Shown piece after piece: positions 23,512 through 33,003 of a stretch of 47,820 nt of DNA; position 1 is the stretch's first letter, and every line of letters begins with the position of its first letter. A program made the position numbers and the translations under genes. Below the pieces are notes generated by a model. The model was not told where the DNA came from, made no database searches, and was given only the letters and a program-made list of their open reading frames with translations. The DNA lies in assembly GCA_937925655.1 (NCBI GenBank), contig CALAMC010000106.1, forward strand, positions 1 through 47,820. The letters are read 5' to 3'. Source of the DNA: an uncultured candidate division Zixibacteria bacterium. GTDB taxonomy: Bacteria; Zixibacteria; MSB-5A5; GN15; PGXB01.

Positions 23512-24645
23512 ATGCGAAGTTTTATTTGCATGAAGATATCGATTCCGGCTTTTTTTGTTGTCTGGCTGGCGATAGCATTAACGATAGCGGTTCCGCAAAC
23601 CGAAGGAGCGGCACGTATCAAGGACATTGTCAAAATTCACGATAAAAACGAACTGGACCTGTTTGGATACGGTTTGATTATCGGTCTGGACGGTTCCGGT
23701 GACAGTAAAAGTACGCAATTTACGATTCAGTCACTGGCCAATATGCTGGAGCGCATCGGCGTCACCGTGGATGCGACGCAGCTGAAAGTGAAAAATGTCG
23801 CGGCGGTGATGGTTACCGCGCGTATCTCCTCGGATGCCAAAGAGGGTGACCGTCTTGATGTCACCGTCTCTTCGATAGGCGACGCTTCCTCGTTGCAGGG
23901 CGGAGTTCTCATGCTGACGCCGTTGTCATCGATTCAGGGAGATGTGTATGTCCATGCCCAGGGTCCGGTTTCAATCGGCGGGTTCAACGTGCAGGTCGAG
24001 GGCGGCAGCAAAATTATCAATAATTATACCCTGGTCGGCCGGGTTCCGGGCGGCGGCAAGGTGGTGCGGGTACCCATGGATTTGCCCAATTCCAAAGAGA
24101 TATTGCTTATTGTTCAGTCGCCGGATTATGCCACGGCCGACAGAATTGCCACCAAAATTAACACGAAGTACGGCTTGATGTCGTATGTCGATGATGCGGC
24201 GACGGTTCGAATTATCGTTCCCGATTCTCTCAATTTTCCCAATTATCGCACGCGCATGCTGGCCGATATCGGTTCCATGACGGTCGAGCCGGATTCACCG
24301 GCCCGCGTCGTCATCAATGAACGAACCGGAACCATTGTTGCCGGAGATCATGTCTCGATCGCGCCGGTGGCCATAGCTCATGGGAATATCACGGTGAATA
24401 TAAAGTCCTGGCCGATTATTTCACAACCCGAACCGTTTTCGCAGGGAGAAACGGTGGTGACTTCGGAGTACGAACTGTCGGTCAAGAATGAACAGGCCCG
24501 AGTGGTCCACCTTCAGGAGACGGTCGCCCTGTCCGACGTGGCCAATGCCTTAAACCAGATTGGCGCCGCCCCGCGAGACATTATCGCAATTTTTGAGGCC
24601 CTGCGTCAGGCCGGGGTACTTCGGGCGGAACTGGTGATTATATAA
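23512..24645 (+). CDS. flgI: flagellar P-ring protein FlgI
   Basis: The 377-aa protein carries a signal peptide cleaved near EGAARIKDI and the FlgI sequence: FGYGLIIGLDGSGDSK, FTIQSLANMLERIG, KNVAAVMVTA, VERTGTIVAGD-type motif NERTGTIVAGDHVSIAP, and LNQIGAAPRDIIAIFEALRQAGVLRAELVII at the end. It forms the P ring in the peptidoglycan layer with help from FlgA. The ATG at 23512 has GGAGGA just upstream; an internal ATG at 23530 is less well placed. Length is standard. Confidence 0.96.
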   Translation: MRSFICMKISIPAFFVVWLAIALTIAVPQTEGAARIKDIVKIHDKNELDLFGYGLIIGLDGSGDSKSTQFTIQSLANMLERIGVTVDATQLKVKNVAAVMVTARISSDAKEGDRLDVTVSSIGDASSLQGGVLMLTPLSSIQGDVYVHAQGPVSIGGFNVQVEGGSKIINNYTLVGRVPGGGKVVRVPMDLPNSKEILLIVQSPDYATADRIATKINTKYGLMSYVDDAATVRIIVPDSLNFPNYRTRMLADIGSMTVEPDSPARVVINERTGTIVAGDHVSIAPVAIAHGNITVNIKSWPIISQPEPFSQGETVVTSEYELSVKNEQARVVHLQETVALSDVANALNQIGAAPRDIIAIFEALRQAGVLRAELVII

Positions 24646-24653
24646 ATTATGCC

Positions 24654-25523
24654 ATGCAAGTAAATAATATTCCACATACGGCTGTATTGTCAACGGCCCT
24701 TAATAATTCGGACTCCCTGGAGGCCCGTAAACAGAAATTGTATAAGGCCTCCAAGGACCTGGAATCGATATTTTTATATCATATGCTGCAAACGATGCGC
24801 AAAACCGTTCCGGATAATTCCGATAGCGGTGGTGTCGCCGGGACGGGATTCGGAGAAGATGTGTACATGCAGATGTTCGATCAGGAACTGGCCTCGAAAA
24901 TGGCGGGAACCGGAAAGCGCAGTCTGGCGGATATGCTATATAGTAGTCTGGAAAAGATTCTGGAAAAACAATCCGGCATAATACCGGAAACCAAAGCGGT
25001 CAATACCCTTATCGAACCGGTTCGGAAACCGATTAATCTGAAGATTAAAAATCTCACATCGGAAAACAATAAGCCGGATAAATTAAATCTGCCTCAAAAA
25101 AACCGGTCGGTCAATGATTTTGAACCCATTATTCGAAAGGCCGCACGAAAGTATGACCTGGATCCGAAACTGCTGGAATCGGTCATAAAGGCCGAATCGG
25201 GCGGCGACCCGGCGGCGGTTTCACCGGCGGGGGCCAAAGGCCTGATGCAGCTTATGGATACTACGGCCGAGGAGGTCGGGGTCAGGGACATTTTTGACCC
25301 GGAAGAAAATATTTTGGGCGGGGCCAGGTACCTGCGGCAGATGCTGAATCGCTTTGGTGATATCAGGACCGCCCTGGCGGCGTACAATGCCGGGCCGGGG
25401 ACGGTCGAAAAATACGGCGGCGTCCCGCCATACAAGGAAACTCGCGATTATATAAATAAAATATTGGGACGACCCAAAACCGAAACCGCCGAGTTGATGG
25501 TGGCGGCTAAAGAGAAAATTTAA
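24654..25523 (+). CDS. flgJ: FlgJ rod-capping protein fused to an SLT lytic transglycosylase
   Basis: The 289-aa protein has an N-terminal FlgJ rod-binding domain (about residues 20-105, LYKASKDLESIFLYHMLQTM and FGEDVYMQMFDQELASKMA). A linker leads to a C-terminal SLT/GH23 lytic transglycosylase (about 155-280) with catalytic Glu in KAESGGDP, SPAGAKGLMQLM and ALAAYNAGPGTVEKYGG. It would both cap the growing rod and open the peptidoglycan for it. The well-known enterobacterial FlgJ instead has a glucosaminidase domain. flgN starts 1 bp after its stop. Confidence 0.92.
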   Translation: MQVNNIPHTAVLSTALNNSDSLEARKQKLYKASKDLESIFLYHMLQTMRKTVPDNSDSGGVAGTGFGEDVYMQMFDQELASKMAGTGKRSLADMLYSSLEKILEKQSGIIPETKAVNTLIEPVRKPINLKIKNLTSENNKPDKLNLPQKNRSVNDFEPIIRKAARKYDLDPKLLESVIKAESGGDPAAVSPAGAKGLMQLMDTTAEEVGVRDIFDPEENILGGARYLRQMLNRFGDIRTALAAYNAGPGTVEKYGGVPPYKETRDYINKILGRPKTETAELMVAAKEKI

Positions 25524-25524
25524 G

Positions 25525-26049
25525 ATGCCGAAAGAAATAATGGACAGAAGTTCAGAATCTGAACTGGTACTGGAGTTGATTCAAGTACTGGAACGGGAAG
25601 CGTCCCTGATTGAAACGTTCCTGGAGCTTCTGGAACAACAACAGAAAGCGCTGGTCCAAAACGACCTTGAGGGGCTGAATCGGGTGACCGACCTGCAACG
25701 GAAAAAAGTCGCGGAAAGCACGGAATTGTCAAGAAGACGGGAAAAGCTGATCGGACTAATATCGGAAGTTTACGATGAAGAGAACGATATCAACATCTCA
25801 AAGCTCATTACGCTGGTATCATCGGGCCGGGCCGACGAACTTTCCCGAATCAAAGATAATATCCTCGAACTTAACGATAAAGTCGTCAGGGTGCGCAACC
25901 AGAACGAAATGCTCATCGAGCAGTCACGGGAAAATATACGCATGACGATGGAATTGCTGGGCAAAATTAAATCCCCTCAATATAGTTATAAGAAAGAGGG
26001 GCAAGCGGGCGGAGCCGATGCCTCGCTGGCGATGGACAGGAGGGTATAA
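25525..26049 (+). CDS. flgN: flagellar export chaperone FlgN
   Basis: The 174-aa protein is mostly long alpha helices. The FlgN pattern is visible: an N-terminal helix LELIQVLEREASLIETFLELLEQQ, a LQRKK segment and a final amphipathic helix RVRNQNEMLIEQSRENI. FlgN delivers the hook-filament junction proteins FlgK and FlgL to the export gate. The gene directly precedes flgK, whose ATG overlaps its TAA stop by one base. The first ATG at 25525 is used; a second in-frame ATG is at 25540. Confidence 0.85.
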   Translation: MPKEIMDRSSESELVLELIQVLEREASLIETFLELLEQQQKALVQNDLEGLNRVTDLQRKKVAESTELSRRREKLIGLISEVYDEENDINISKLITLVSSGRADELSRIKDNILELNDKVVRVRNQNEMLIEQSRENIRMTMELLGKIKSPQYSYKKEGQAGGADASLAMDRRV

Positions 26050-27440
26050 TGGGGCTATTTGACGGCATCGAAATGGGTAAGCGAGCCTTGATGGCCAATC
26101 AGGTCTGGCTTCAGACCCTCGGTCATAACATCGCCAACGCCAATACACCCGGATACGCCCGTCAAAGGGTTAATCTCACCACAACCTACCCACAGCAGAT
26201 GCCGATCGGATCTGTCGGCACGGGTGTGACGGCCACGGGCGTCTATCAGGTGAAAGACCTGTTCTTGACGGAACAATACCGCATGCAAAATAAATCCCTG
26301 GGAGAATGGACTTCGAAAGAAAAGACCATGACCCAGCTTGAAAATATATTGAACGAGCCGGGCGACCGTTCCATCAACAGCCTTATCGATGCCTTCTGGG
26401 CGAAATGGTCGGAACTGGCCAATAACCCGGATTCTCTGGCGGCGCGGTCGGACCTGCAATCGGCGACGATTATGCTGACCGATAACCTGCATCTGATTTC
26501 AAGCAAGATTGGCGATGTCCGGAAATCTGTAGATACGGAAATTAATCTATTGCTGGAAAACGTCAATAATATTACGAAGGAAATCGCTCAACTCAACGTC
26601 GATATCACCCGTCAGGAACTCGGCACGGAAAAGGCCAATGACCTGCGTGACCGTCGCGATAGTCTCGTCGATGAATTGTCAACGTACGTTGATGTCAACG
26701 TCCGCGAACAGGCCAACGGGTCGCTCATGGTGTATATCGGTTCCTTGACCATCGTCGATGGAAGTCAGTCGTTCAACGTCGGAACAAAACAGGTCAAATC
26801 GGGCAATTTGACCGTTTCGACCATTGTCTGGGAAAACACCGATCGGGAGATAAGAAATTTCAAGGGTTCGCTCAAGGGTCTTCTGGAATTACGCGATACG
26901 ACTATTCCGGAATATGTAAATTCGCTGGATACTCTGGCGCGGACGCTGGTAACAAGCGTCAATGCCGTGCATCGAGCGGGATATGGACTGGATGGCACGA
27001 CCGGATTGAATTTCTTCGACCCGAGGGGAACGACGGCGGCCACGATCAGTTTGAGCTTTGACATAGAAATCGATCCGAACAAAATTGCCGCTTCGGGTTC
27101 AGGTGAAATAGGGGATAATACGAATGCCCTGGCGATCGCCGATCTGCGCAATAGTCTGTTGATGCAAAACGGCACGGCGACGCTGTCGGATTTCTATCAG
27201 AACATTGTGGGCGATATCGGCATCAAAACCAGCAATGCCAAAAGTCAAAAGTCAAACTTCGAGTTGCTGGTGACCCAAGTTGAAAACAACCGCCAGTCCA
27301 TCCAGGGCGTTTCGCTGGATGAGGAAATGGCCATGATGATAAAGTACCAGCATGCCTACGACGCCGCGGCGCGTGTCGTCACGACCATGGATGAGGCACT
27401 GGTGACGATCATCCAAACGATGGGTGTCACGGGAAGATAG
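26049..27440 (+). CDS. flgK: hook-associated protein 1, FlgK
   Basis: The 463-aa protein starts with the axial motif LQTLGHNIANANTPGYARQRVNL. It has the FlgK hallmark NEPGDRSINSLIDAFWAKWSELANNPDSLAARSDL and ends in the helix AMMIKYQHAYDAAARVVTTMDEALVTIIQTMG. FlgK forms the first hook-filament junction layer. Length is normal, unlike the partner protein FlgL. csrA follows 35 bp downstream. Confidence 0.96.
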   Translation: MGLFDGIEMGKRALMANQVWLQTLGHNIANANTPGYARQRVNLTTTYPQQMPIGSVGTGVTATGVYQVKDLFLTEQYRMQNKSLGEWTSKEKTMTQLENILNEPGDRSINSLIDAFWAKWSELANNPDSLAARSDLQSATIMLTDNLHLISSKIGDVRKSVDTEINLLLENVNNITKEIAQLNVDITRQELGTEKANDLRDRRDSLVDELSTYVDVNVREQANGSLMVYIGSLTIVDGSQSFNVGTKQVKSGNLTVSTIVWENTDREIRNFKGSLKGLLELRDTTIPEYVNSLDTLARTLVTSVNAVHRAGYGLDGTTGLNFFDPRGTTAATISLSFDIEIDPNKIAASGSGEIGDNTNALAIADLRNSLLMQNGTATLSDFYQNIVGDIGIKTSNAKSQKSNFELLVTQVENNRQSIQGVSLDEEMAMMIKYQHAYDAAARVVTTMDEALVTIIQTMGVTGR

Positions 27441-27475
27441 TATAAGTAACACGGAATCAGTCCACGGAGGGCGTT

Positions 27476-27799
27476 TTGCTGATTTTGACAAGGAAGTTGG
27501 GTGAATCGATAACGATCGGTGATGAAATCAAGGTGACCGTTCTGGGTGTTTTCGGACGCCAGGTGCGAATCGGTATTGAGGCTCCGCCGAAAGTGGTCGT
27601 TCACCGCGAAGAAGTATACGTTCGCATTCAAAACGAAAACCGCAAAGCCGCCAAGTCGGTCAAGCAGGACCTCGGCAGTATTGTCAGGGCGTTGAAGGAC
27701 AAGATTGCCGGAAGCGGCGAGAAGAAAAAACCGCCGGAAATAAAATACAAAAAGGATACAACCCGGCCGCCCGAAAACAACGCCGGCACTTCCGGCTGA
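27476..27799 (+). CDS. csrA: carbon storage regulator CsrA with extended C-terminal tail
   Basis: Residues 1-60 are a canonical CsrA: LILTRKLGESITIGDEIKVTVLG, GRQVRIGIEAP and VHREEVY. CsrA dimers bind GGA motifs in mRNA leaders to block translation. The total length of 107 aa exceeds the usual 55-75, owing to a Lys- and Pro-rich tail (about 62-107, with KDKIAGSGEKKKPPE). The start is TTG at 27476, supported by CGGAGG 7 nt upstream and the conserved MLILTR start. fliW is encoded two genes on, and a GGA-rich flagellin leader lies downstream. Confidence 0.93.
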   Translation: MLILTRKLGESITIGDEIKVTVLGVFGRQVRIGIEAPPKVVVHREEVYVRIQNENRKAAKSVKQDLGSIVRALKDKIAGSGEKKKPPEIKYKKDTTRPPENNAGTSG

Positions 27800-27864
27800 C
27801 AATTTCGGCCGCAATGACACTTTGAAGCCTGACAGGGCTTTTGTCCGAAATGAGAGATTAGATT

Positions 27865-29796
27865 ATGCGAGTATCACATAGCATGGTTCCGGATATGGTT
27901 TCCTTCAACCTGAACCGGTCGTTAACCCGCTACATGGAATTGCAGTCGATGATGTCCAGCGGGAGGCGAATAAACGTCCCGTCCGACGACCCGACGGGCA
28001 CCCAGAAGGACATGCAGTATCGTACGGTTCTGGCACAAATCACGCAATATCAGAGCAATATATCGTACGGAAACAGCATGCAGACATATTACGAATCGAG
28101 TCTGCGCGAAATCGAACAATTGATATCTGACGCCAACGTCCTGGCGGTGGGCCTGGCCAACGGGGATTATGACGCCAACGCCCGGCAGGCGGGGGCCGAC
28201 GATATACACGGCATATTTGAAGCGATTCTGACCCAGGTCAATTCGCAGGTGCAGGGTAAGTATATATATTCGGGTTTCCGGACCCAGACCAGGGCCTTTG
28301 AACTGGGCGCCAACGGCGTCGAATATATGGGCGATCTGGGTGTTATTCGTACGGAAATTGAGCCCGGCTCCAAGGTGCAGGTCAACATGATCGGTTCTCA
28401 AGTTTTCATGAACCGATTGTCGGTTCTGGGTGAAAAAGCCGACCTCAAATTGGGTATCGGGGCGACCACCCTTTTGGCCGATTTGAATATGGGCGCGGGC
28501 GTTGATCTAACGACCGGTCAATTTATCGTTACTGACGCCAATAAAAATATAAGTGTCACACTCGACGTCAGCGGAGCCGTGACCCTTGACGATGCTATCA
28601 CCGCGGTTAACAGCCAGCTGGTCGCAGGGGGCATAACCAATTTGACTCTTGGTTACAGCCTGGGTGGGTCGCAACTGGAATGGAAATCGACACCCGATGG
28701 TTTGATAACAGGAAGCACCAAACTGGTTAACCTGAATTCCGGAAGTGGCGTGAATCTGTTAAACGGCACCATTTCCATAGCAAACGCGGACGAATCGATA
28801 AATCTGAACGTTGATTTGTCCGGCGCCGTCACCATTGACGATGTTATCCAGGCGCTTAATAATGCCTTTGCCGCGAGTTCCGACCCTCAAGTGCAGGCCA
28901 TAACCGCCTCCATAAATGCGGCCGGAACCGGCATCGATATTACTGACCCCAACAATCTGGGACTGACCATATCCGATACGGCCCCGGGCAGCACCACCGC
29001 TGAAGACCTTGGTATAGCCGGAGAGATTGGCTTTGTGCTCAATGGAGCCGACTTAAACCCGCGCACCGAATTTTCGGCGGCCGAATCTGCGGCAGGACAG
29101 ACCACGGCCGGAGACCTGGGAATTTCCGGAGTATTTTATGGAAGCATGGAAGGTCAAGACCTTAATCCGCGGTTAACGACGGATACGCCATTGTCGCTGT
29201 TGAACAACGGCCATGGTCTGGAACTGGGGCAACTTCGCATTTCCCTGGGGCGGACTTCGAGAATTGTCGATATGGGCAACTCCAGCTATGCGACGGTGGG
29301 CGACTTGATAAACGCCTTCAATAATTGCGGACTGCGTATTGAAGCCTCTATCAACGCCGGCCAGACGGGAATACAGATCATCCCGACCGTGAACAATGCA
29401 TCGTTAATAATCGATGAAATTGGCGGTGGCAGCACCGCCCACGATATGGGGATATTCGGGTCACCGGATATTTTCGGATCGCTGATATTACTCGAACAGG
29501 CCATGCGTAACGACGACCAGGTTGTGGTCGGTCAGTTAATAGGAAATTTCGAGGAATGCATTCGGGACCTGCTGACTCACGAAGCGCAAGTTGGAACACG
29601 GGTGGTTCGCATGGAATCGACCCAGGCTCGTCTTTCCGATATGAGTTACACTTATAGATCCCTGTTGAGTGAGGTTGAGGATGCCGATTTAACCCAACTG
29701 GTTACGGATTTGGCCATGCAGCAGACCAGTTACCAGGCCGCTTTAATCGCGGCTTCGAAGATAATACAACCGACGTTATTGGATTTTCTGACATAG
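27865..29796 (+). CDS. flgL: hook-associated protein 3, FlgL, with expanded central domain
   Basis: The 643-aa protein has flagellin-like ends: MRVSHSMVPDMVSFNLNRSL with SGRRINVPSDDPTG, and a C-terminal helix VRMESTQARLSDMSYTYRSL followed by VTDLAMQQTSYQAALIAASK. The usual FlgL is near 300 aa. Here residues about 190-540 are extra and contain repeats: two hook-IN-like units (LDVSGAVTLDDAITAVN, VDLSGAVTIDDVIQALN) and several TAEDLGIAG / TAGDLGISG / TAHDMGIFG units followed by DLNPR. The extra part should face outward at the junction. FlgN is the likely chaperone. Confidence 0.9.
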   Translation: MRVSHSMVPDMVSFNLNRSLTRYMELQSMMSSGRRINVPSDDPTGTQKDMQYRTVLAQITQYQSNISYGNSMQTYYESSLREIEQLISDANVLAVGLANGDYDANARQAGADDIHGIFEAILTQVNSQVQGKYIYSGFRTQTRAFELGANGVEYMGDLGVIRTEIEPGSKVQVNMIGSQVFMNRLSVLGEKADLKLGIGATTLLADLNMGAGVDLTTGQFIVTDANKNISVTLDVSGAVTLDDAITAVNSQLVAGGITNLTLGYSLGGSQLEWKSTPDGLITGSTKLVNLNSGSGVNLLNGTISIANADESINLNVDLSGAVTIDDVIQALNNAFAASSDPQVQAITASINAAGTGIDITDPNNLGLTISDTAPGSTTAEDLGIAGEIGFVLNGADLNPRTEFSAAESAAGQTTAGDLGISGVFYGSMEGQDLNPRLTTDTPLSLLNNGHGLELGQLRISLGRTSRIVDMGNSSYATVGDLINAFNNCGLRIEASINAGQTGIQIIPTVNNASLIIDEIGGGSTAHDMGIFGSPDIFGSLILLEQAMRNDDQVVVGQLIGNFEECIRDLLTHEAQVGTRVVRMESTQARLSDMSYTYRSLLSEVEDADLTQLVTDLAMQQTSYQAALIAASKIIQPTLLDFLT

Positions 29797-29818
29797 AACC
29801 TGTGTAATGGAATGAGTT

Positions 29819-30298
29819 ATGATTTTATTAACGCAAAGATTCGGGGAAGTCTCGATTCCGGACGGCAAGATTATAACGATGCCCAAGCCGGTGCTCGGGT
29901 TTGAGCACCTCAAGCGGTATTGTATAATCGAACGTGATGACTGCGAACCGTTTTTGTGGTTTCAATCGATTGACGATCCCGGGGTGGCGTTCATGATTGT
30001 CAACCCGATTGTCTTTTGTCCGGATTATCGAATCGAGGTCAATCCGAGAGAGCTCGATGAATTGAAAATCAGCGATGTCAGAGAGGTGGAAACGTATGCT
30101 ATAGTTACGGTTCCCGCCAACCCTGCGGAAATTTCGATCAATCTTCAGGGACCGCTGATTATCAATACGCGAACCCGGTTGGCCAAACAGCTGGTGCTGG
30201 TTAACTCCAGTTATCGCGTCAGGCATCTGCTGTCGGAGTTTCTGGACACGCCGGCGGATTTCAAAGTCGAGGAAACCGTCGAAGAAGTTACGGTTTAA
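29819..30298 (+). CDS. fliW: flagellar assembly factor FliW
   Basis: The 159-aa protein matches FliW: PKPVLGFEHLKRYCIIERDDCEPFLWFQSIDDPGVAFMIVNP, and VNTRTRLAKQLVLVNSSYRVRHLL-like motif INTRTRLAKQLVLVNSSY. In known systems FliW binds CsrA and flagellin in turn, freeing flagellin mRNA from CsrA repression when flagellin has been exported. csrA, flgL and fliC all lie within 6 kb, so the same switch probably works here. Confidence 0.95.
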   Translation: MILLTQRFGEVSIPDGKIITMPKPVLGFEHLKRYCIIERDDCEPFLWFQSIDDPGVAFMIVNPIVFCPDYRIEVNPRELDELKISDVREVETYAIVTVPANPAEISINLQGPLIINTRTRLAKQLVLVNSSYRVRHLLSEFLDTPADFKVEETVEEVTV

Positions 30299-30304
30299 TC
30301 CACG

Positions 30305-32953
30305 ATGGCAGGCGGCAAAGGCAAAAAAGAATCCGGCCGCTCCCGCAAAAACGTTCCCGCCTCCCCGAAAAAGGAACGTTCGTCAACCGGGCGGGCCGGA
30401 ACCAGGTCACGCCAACGGGAAGAATCGGTTCTGGACACGGCGTTATCGCTTTATCGACGCAAGCAGTACAAACGAATCATCGAAGAGTACGCCCAATTCG
30501 ATTCCTCGTCGATAGCGGATTTGGACAGTCGACGCCGGTTTTTGGCGCTTCTGGCCTTTTCGCTGGCGACTTCGGGTCACCTGGCCGACGCCGAAACGGC
30601 GGCCATGCGTGGTCTGGAACTAAACGATACCGATAAAGATTTCTATTACGTACTGGCCTTCATCAATACCGGCTATAAAAACCATGATCTGGTAATTGAA
30701 TATTGCCAAAGGTACATTAACAGTCCCGACAACCCGGTCCGCGATGCTAATCTAAGCCGGGGACGGGAAGGTTATCTGTACAATTATCTGGGGCTGGCCC
30801 AAGCCGCCAAGAACGATCCCGAATCGGCCTGCAAATCGTTTATGAAGGCTATCAAGTATGACCCGACTCTGGAACACGCCTATTTGAATCTGGCCAGTGT
30901 GCTGAATTCGTCGAACCGTACCGACGAAGCACTGAAATGGGTCGAAAAGGGTCTGAAAAAATGCCGCCAGGTGCAGGAATTGCGGATGATGAAAAAAAAC
31001 CTTGAAAACCGGGTCACCATCAGCGCCTGCATGATTGTCAAGGATGAAGAAGAATTATTGCCGGGTTGTCTGTCTTCGATTCGCGACTGGGTCGATGAAA
31101 TAATCATTGTCGATACCGGCTCGACCGACCGCACGGTGGAAATCGCCCGTGAGTATGGAGCCGAGGTATTTTTCCAAAAGTGGGCCAATGATTTTTCGGC
31201 GCCGCGTAATTTATCTCTGGAGAAGGCCACCTGTGACTGGATTATGGTGATCGACGCCGATGAGGAATTTGTCGCCGCCGATGTCAATAAGCTTCGGACG
31301 ATTCTGGCCACGACCGAAAGTCAACTTATTTCGGTCAACGTGGAAAACATCAATCCGCGAACGGGCGAAACGTCGTCGGGCTTGATTAGTGTTCGCCTTT
31401 TTCGTAACAGTCCCGATTTCCGTTATGAGGGGATTGTCCATAACCAGCTAAAATACCCGGAGGGTCTGGTAGCCTTGCCGGTTCCGGTGACCATTAAGCA
31501 TTATGGTTATAATCTGGCGCCGGAAAAAATGCGGCACAAGTTGATGCGGTCGCGTCATCTGCTGGAAAAGCAGCTTGAAGAACGGCCGGATTTCGCCTTT
31601 GCCCATTTTAATATGGCTCAGTTACTTAGAAGTCTCACCGATGAAGATGAACCGAATATTAACGACAAGGTGATTTATCACGCCGAGCGGGTCATTGCGC
31701 TGACTGATAAAAGCCTGGGTATTCATCTCCAGGCGCATCATCAGGCGGCCTTTGCGGCCCTCAAGAAAAAGGACCTCGATACGGCGGAAAAATTCCTGAC
31801 TAAGGCGCTTAAAATAAAGCCCGACTATCTTGACGCCATTTTTACTTACGGCCAGGTTTATATCGCCCGCAAGAATTATGATAAAGCGCAACACTATTTG
31901 CATAAATATCTGGATTTGCAGCACAGGTACGGTCAACAAATTAAAACCGAAAATATGATTCAGATGTATATTCGCGCCCGGCATATTGCCTACTACTACC
32001 TCGGATTGATCCAATATGAACTGGGAAATAAAGAGAAAGCCGCAGAATATTTTGTAAATACTCTGGCCGAGCAGGAGCCGTACCGGGATACCTATATCCG
32101 TTTGGCGGGAATTTACCTGGAATGGAAAGAACCGTTACGCGCTCTGCCGTGCATTGAAAAGGAACTGGTTAATAATCCTGATTCGGATATGGCGCATCTG
32201 TATAAGGGCGGGGCCTTGATGTATTTGAATCAAATGGATGAGGCGGAAGCGTGTTTTATGAGGGCTCTGGAATTAACCCGGGACCGCACCGATGTTTTCA
32301 AAAAGGCTGGATGTTTTTTGGCGGGCAGGAAAAGATACATTGATGCCATCGCCGCTTTCGGTCGCTGGACCGATATCGAACCAAAGAATTTCGAACCCTG
32401 GCATATGAAGGCCACCGCGGCCTATGAAGCGCAAGATTATAATACGGCCATAGAGTCGTACCGGCGCTGCCTGGAACTTGAACCCGGAAATCTGGAAATT
32501 CTGAATGATCTGGCCAATTGCTGTTTCAAATTGGGTGATTATACAGCCGCCGAAGTCGAATATTCAAAGGGCCTCGAAACGGAAACAAATCTGGCGATTA
32601 CCTATCGCAATCTCGGATTGACGAAAATCAAATTGGGTAAAAATAAGGATGCTCTGGCCTTTTTGACCGAGTATCTGGAAACCGCTCCCGATGATTTCGC
32701 CATAGAAAAGGCGGTGGCCGATTTATACATCGGGTTGGGCGATTTTGCCTCGGCTATACAACATCTTGAGAAGGTTTTACATAATAATCCGGCCGATATT
32801 GACTCCTTGTTCGCTATTTCCGAATGTTACCATAGTATGGGCCATATCCAATCGGCGCAAATTGGCTATAGTCAAATACTTAAGATAAATCCGGGGCATC
32901 GTAAGGCCAAAGAAAGAATGGCCCAATTGGGGGCCACTTTGAAAACGGTCTGA
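30305..32953 (+). CDS. TPR-GT2-TPR glycosyltransferase, likely flagellin-modifying
   Basis: The 882-aa cytosolic protein begins with a basic disordered stretch (1-42), then TPR repeats (about 45-230). A family-2 glycosyltransferase domain follows (about 238-420) with ACMIVKDEEELLPGCL, IIVDTGSTDRTVE and the DxD-type IDADEEF near residue 318. Long TPR arrays occupy about 440-880 (for example DYLDAIFTYGQVYIARKNYDKA and LEILNDLANCCFKLGDYTAAE). It lies 6 bp after fliW and directly before flagellin. Glycosylation of FliC is therefore the most likely job, by analogy with TPR-containing flagellin or O-linked transferases; the sugar donor cannot be told. Confidence 0.85.
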   Translation: MAGGKGKKESGRSRKNVPASPKKERSSTGRAGTRSRQREESVLDTALSLYRRKQYKRIIEEYAQFDSSSIADLDSRRRFLALLAFSLATSGHLADAETAAMRGLELNDTDKDFYYVLAFINTGYKNHDLVIEYCQRYINSPDNPVRDANLSRGREGYLYNYLGLAQAAKNDPESACKSFMKAIKYDPTLEHAYLNLASVLNSSNRTDEALKWVEKGLKKCRQVQELRMMKKNLENRVTISACMIVKDEEELLPGCLSSIRDWVDEIIIVDTGSTDRTVEIAREYGAEVFFQKWANDFSAPRNLSLEKATCDWIMVIDADEEFVAADVNKLRTILATTESQLISVNVENINPRTGETSSGLISVRLFRNSPDFRYEGIVHNQLKYPEGLVALPVPVTIKHYGYNLAPEKMRHKLMRSRHLLEKQLEERPDFAFAHFNMAQLLRSLTDEDEPNINDKVIYHAERVIALTDKSLGIHLQAHHQAAFAALKKKDLDTAEKFLTKALKIKPDYLDAIFTYGQVYIARKNYDKAQHYLHKYLDLQHRYGQQIKTENMIQMYIRARHIAYYYLGLIQYELGNKEKAAEYFVNTLAEQEPYRDTYIRLAGIYLEWKEPLRALPCIEKELVNNPDSDMAHLYKGGALMYLNQMDEAEACFMRALELTRDRTDVFKKAGCFLAGRKRYIDAIAAFGRWTDIEPKNFEPWHMKATAAYEAQDYNTAIESYRRCLELEPGNLEILNDLANCCFKLGDYTAAEVEYSKGLETETNLAITYRNLGLTKIKLGKNKDALAFLTEYLETAPDDFAIEKAVADLYIGLGDFASAIQHLEKVLHNNPADIDSLFAISECYHSMGHIQSAQIGYSQILKINPGHRKAKERMAQLGATLKTV

Positions 32954-33003
32954 TATAGCGTAAAGTCGGACTCTTATCCTATTCAATAGCGGATATCAGC
33001 CTA

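Noticed and set aside
27830..27845. short AAGCC/GGCTT hairpin before flgL as a terminator
   Set aside because: Only five base pairs with a short T run; csrA and flgL are probably co-transcribed.
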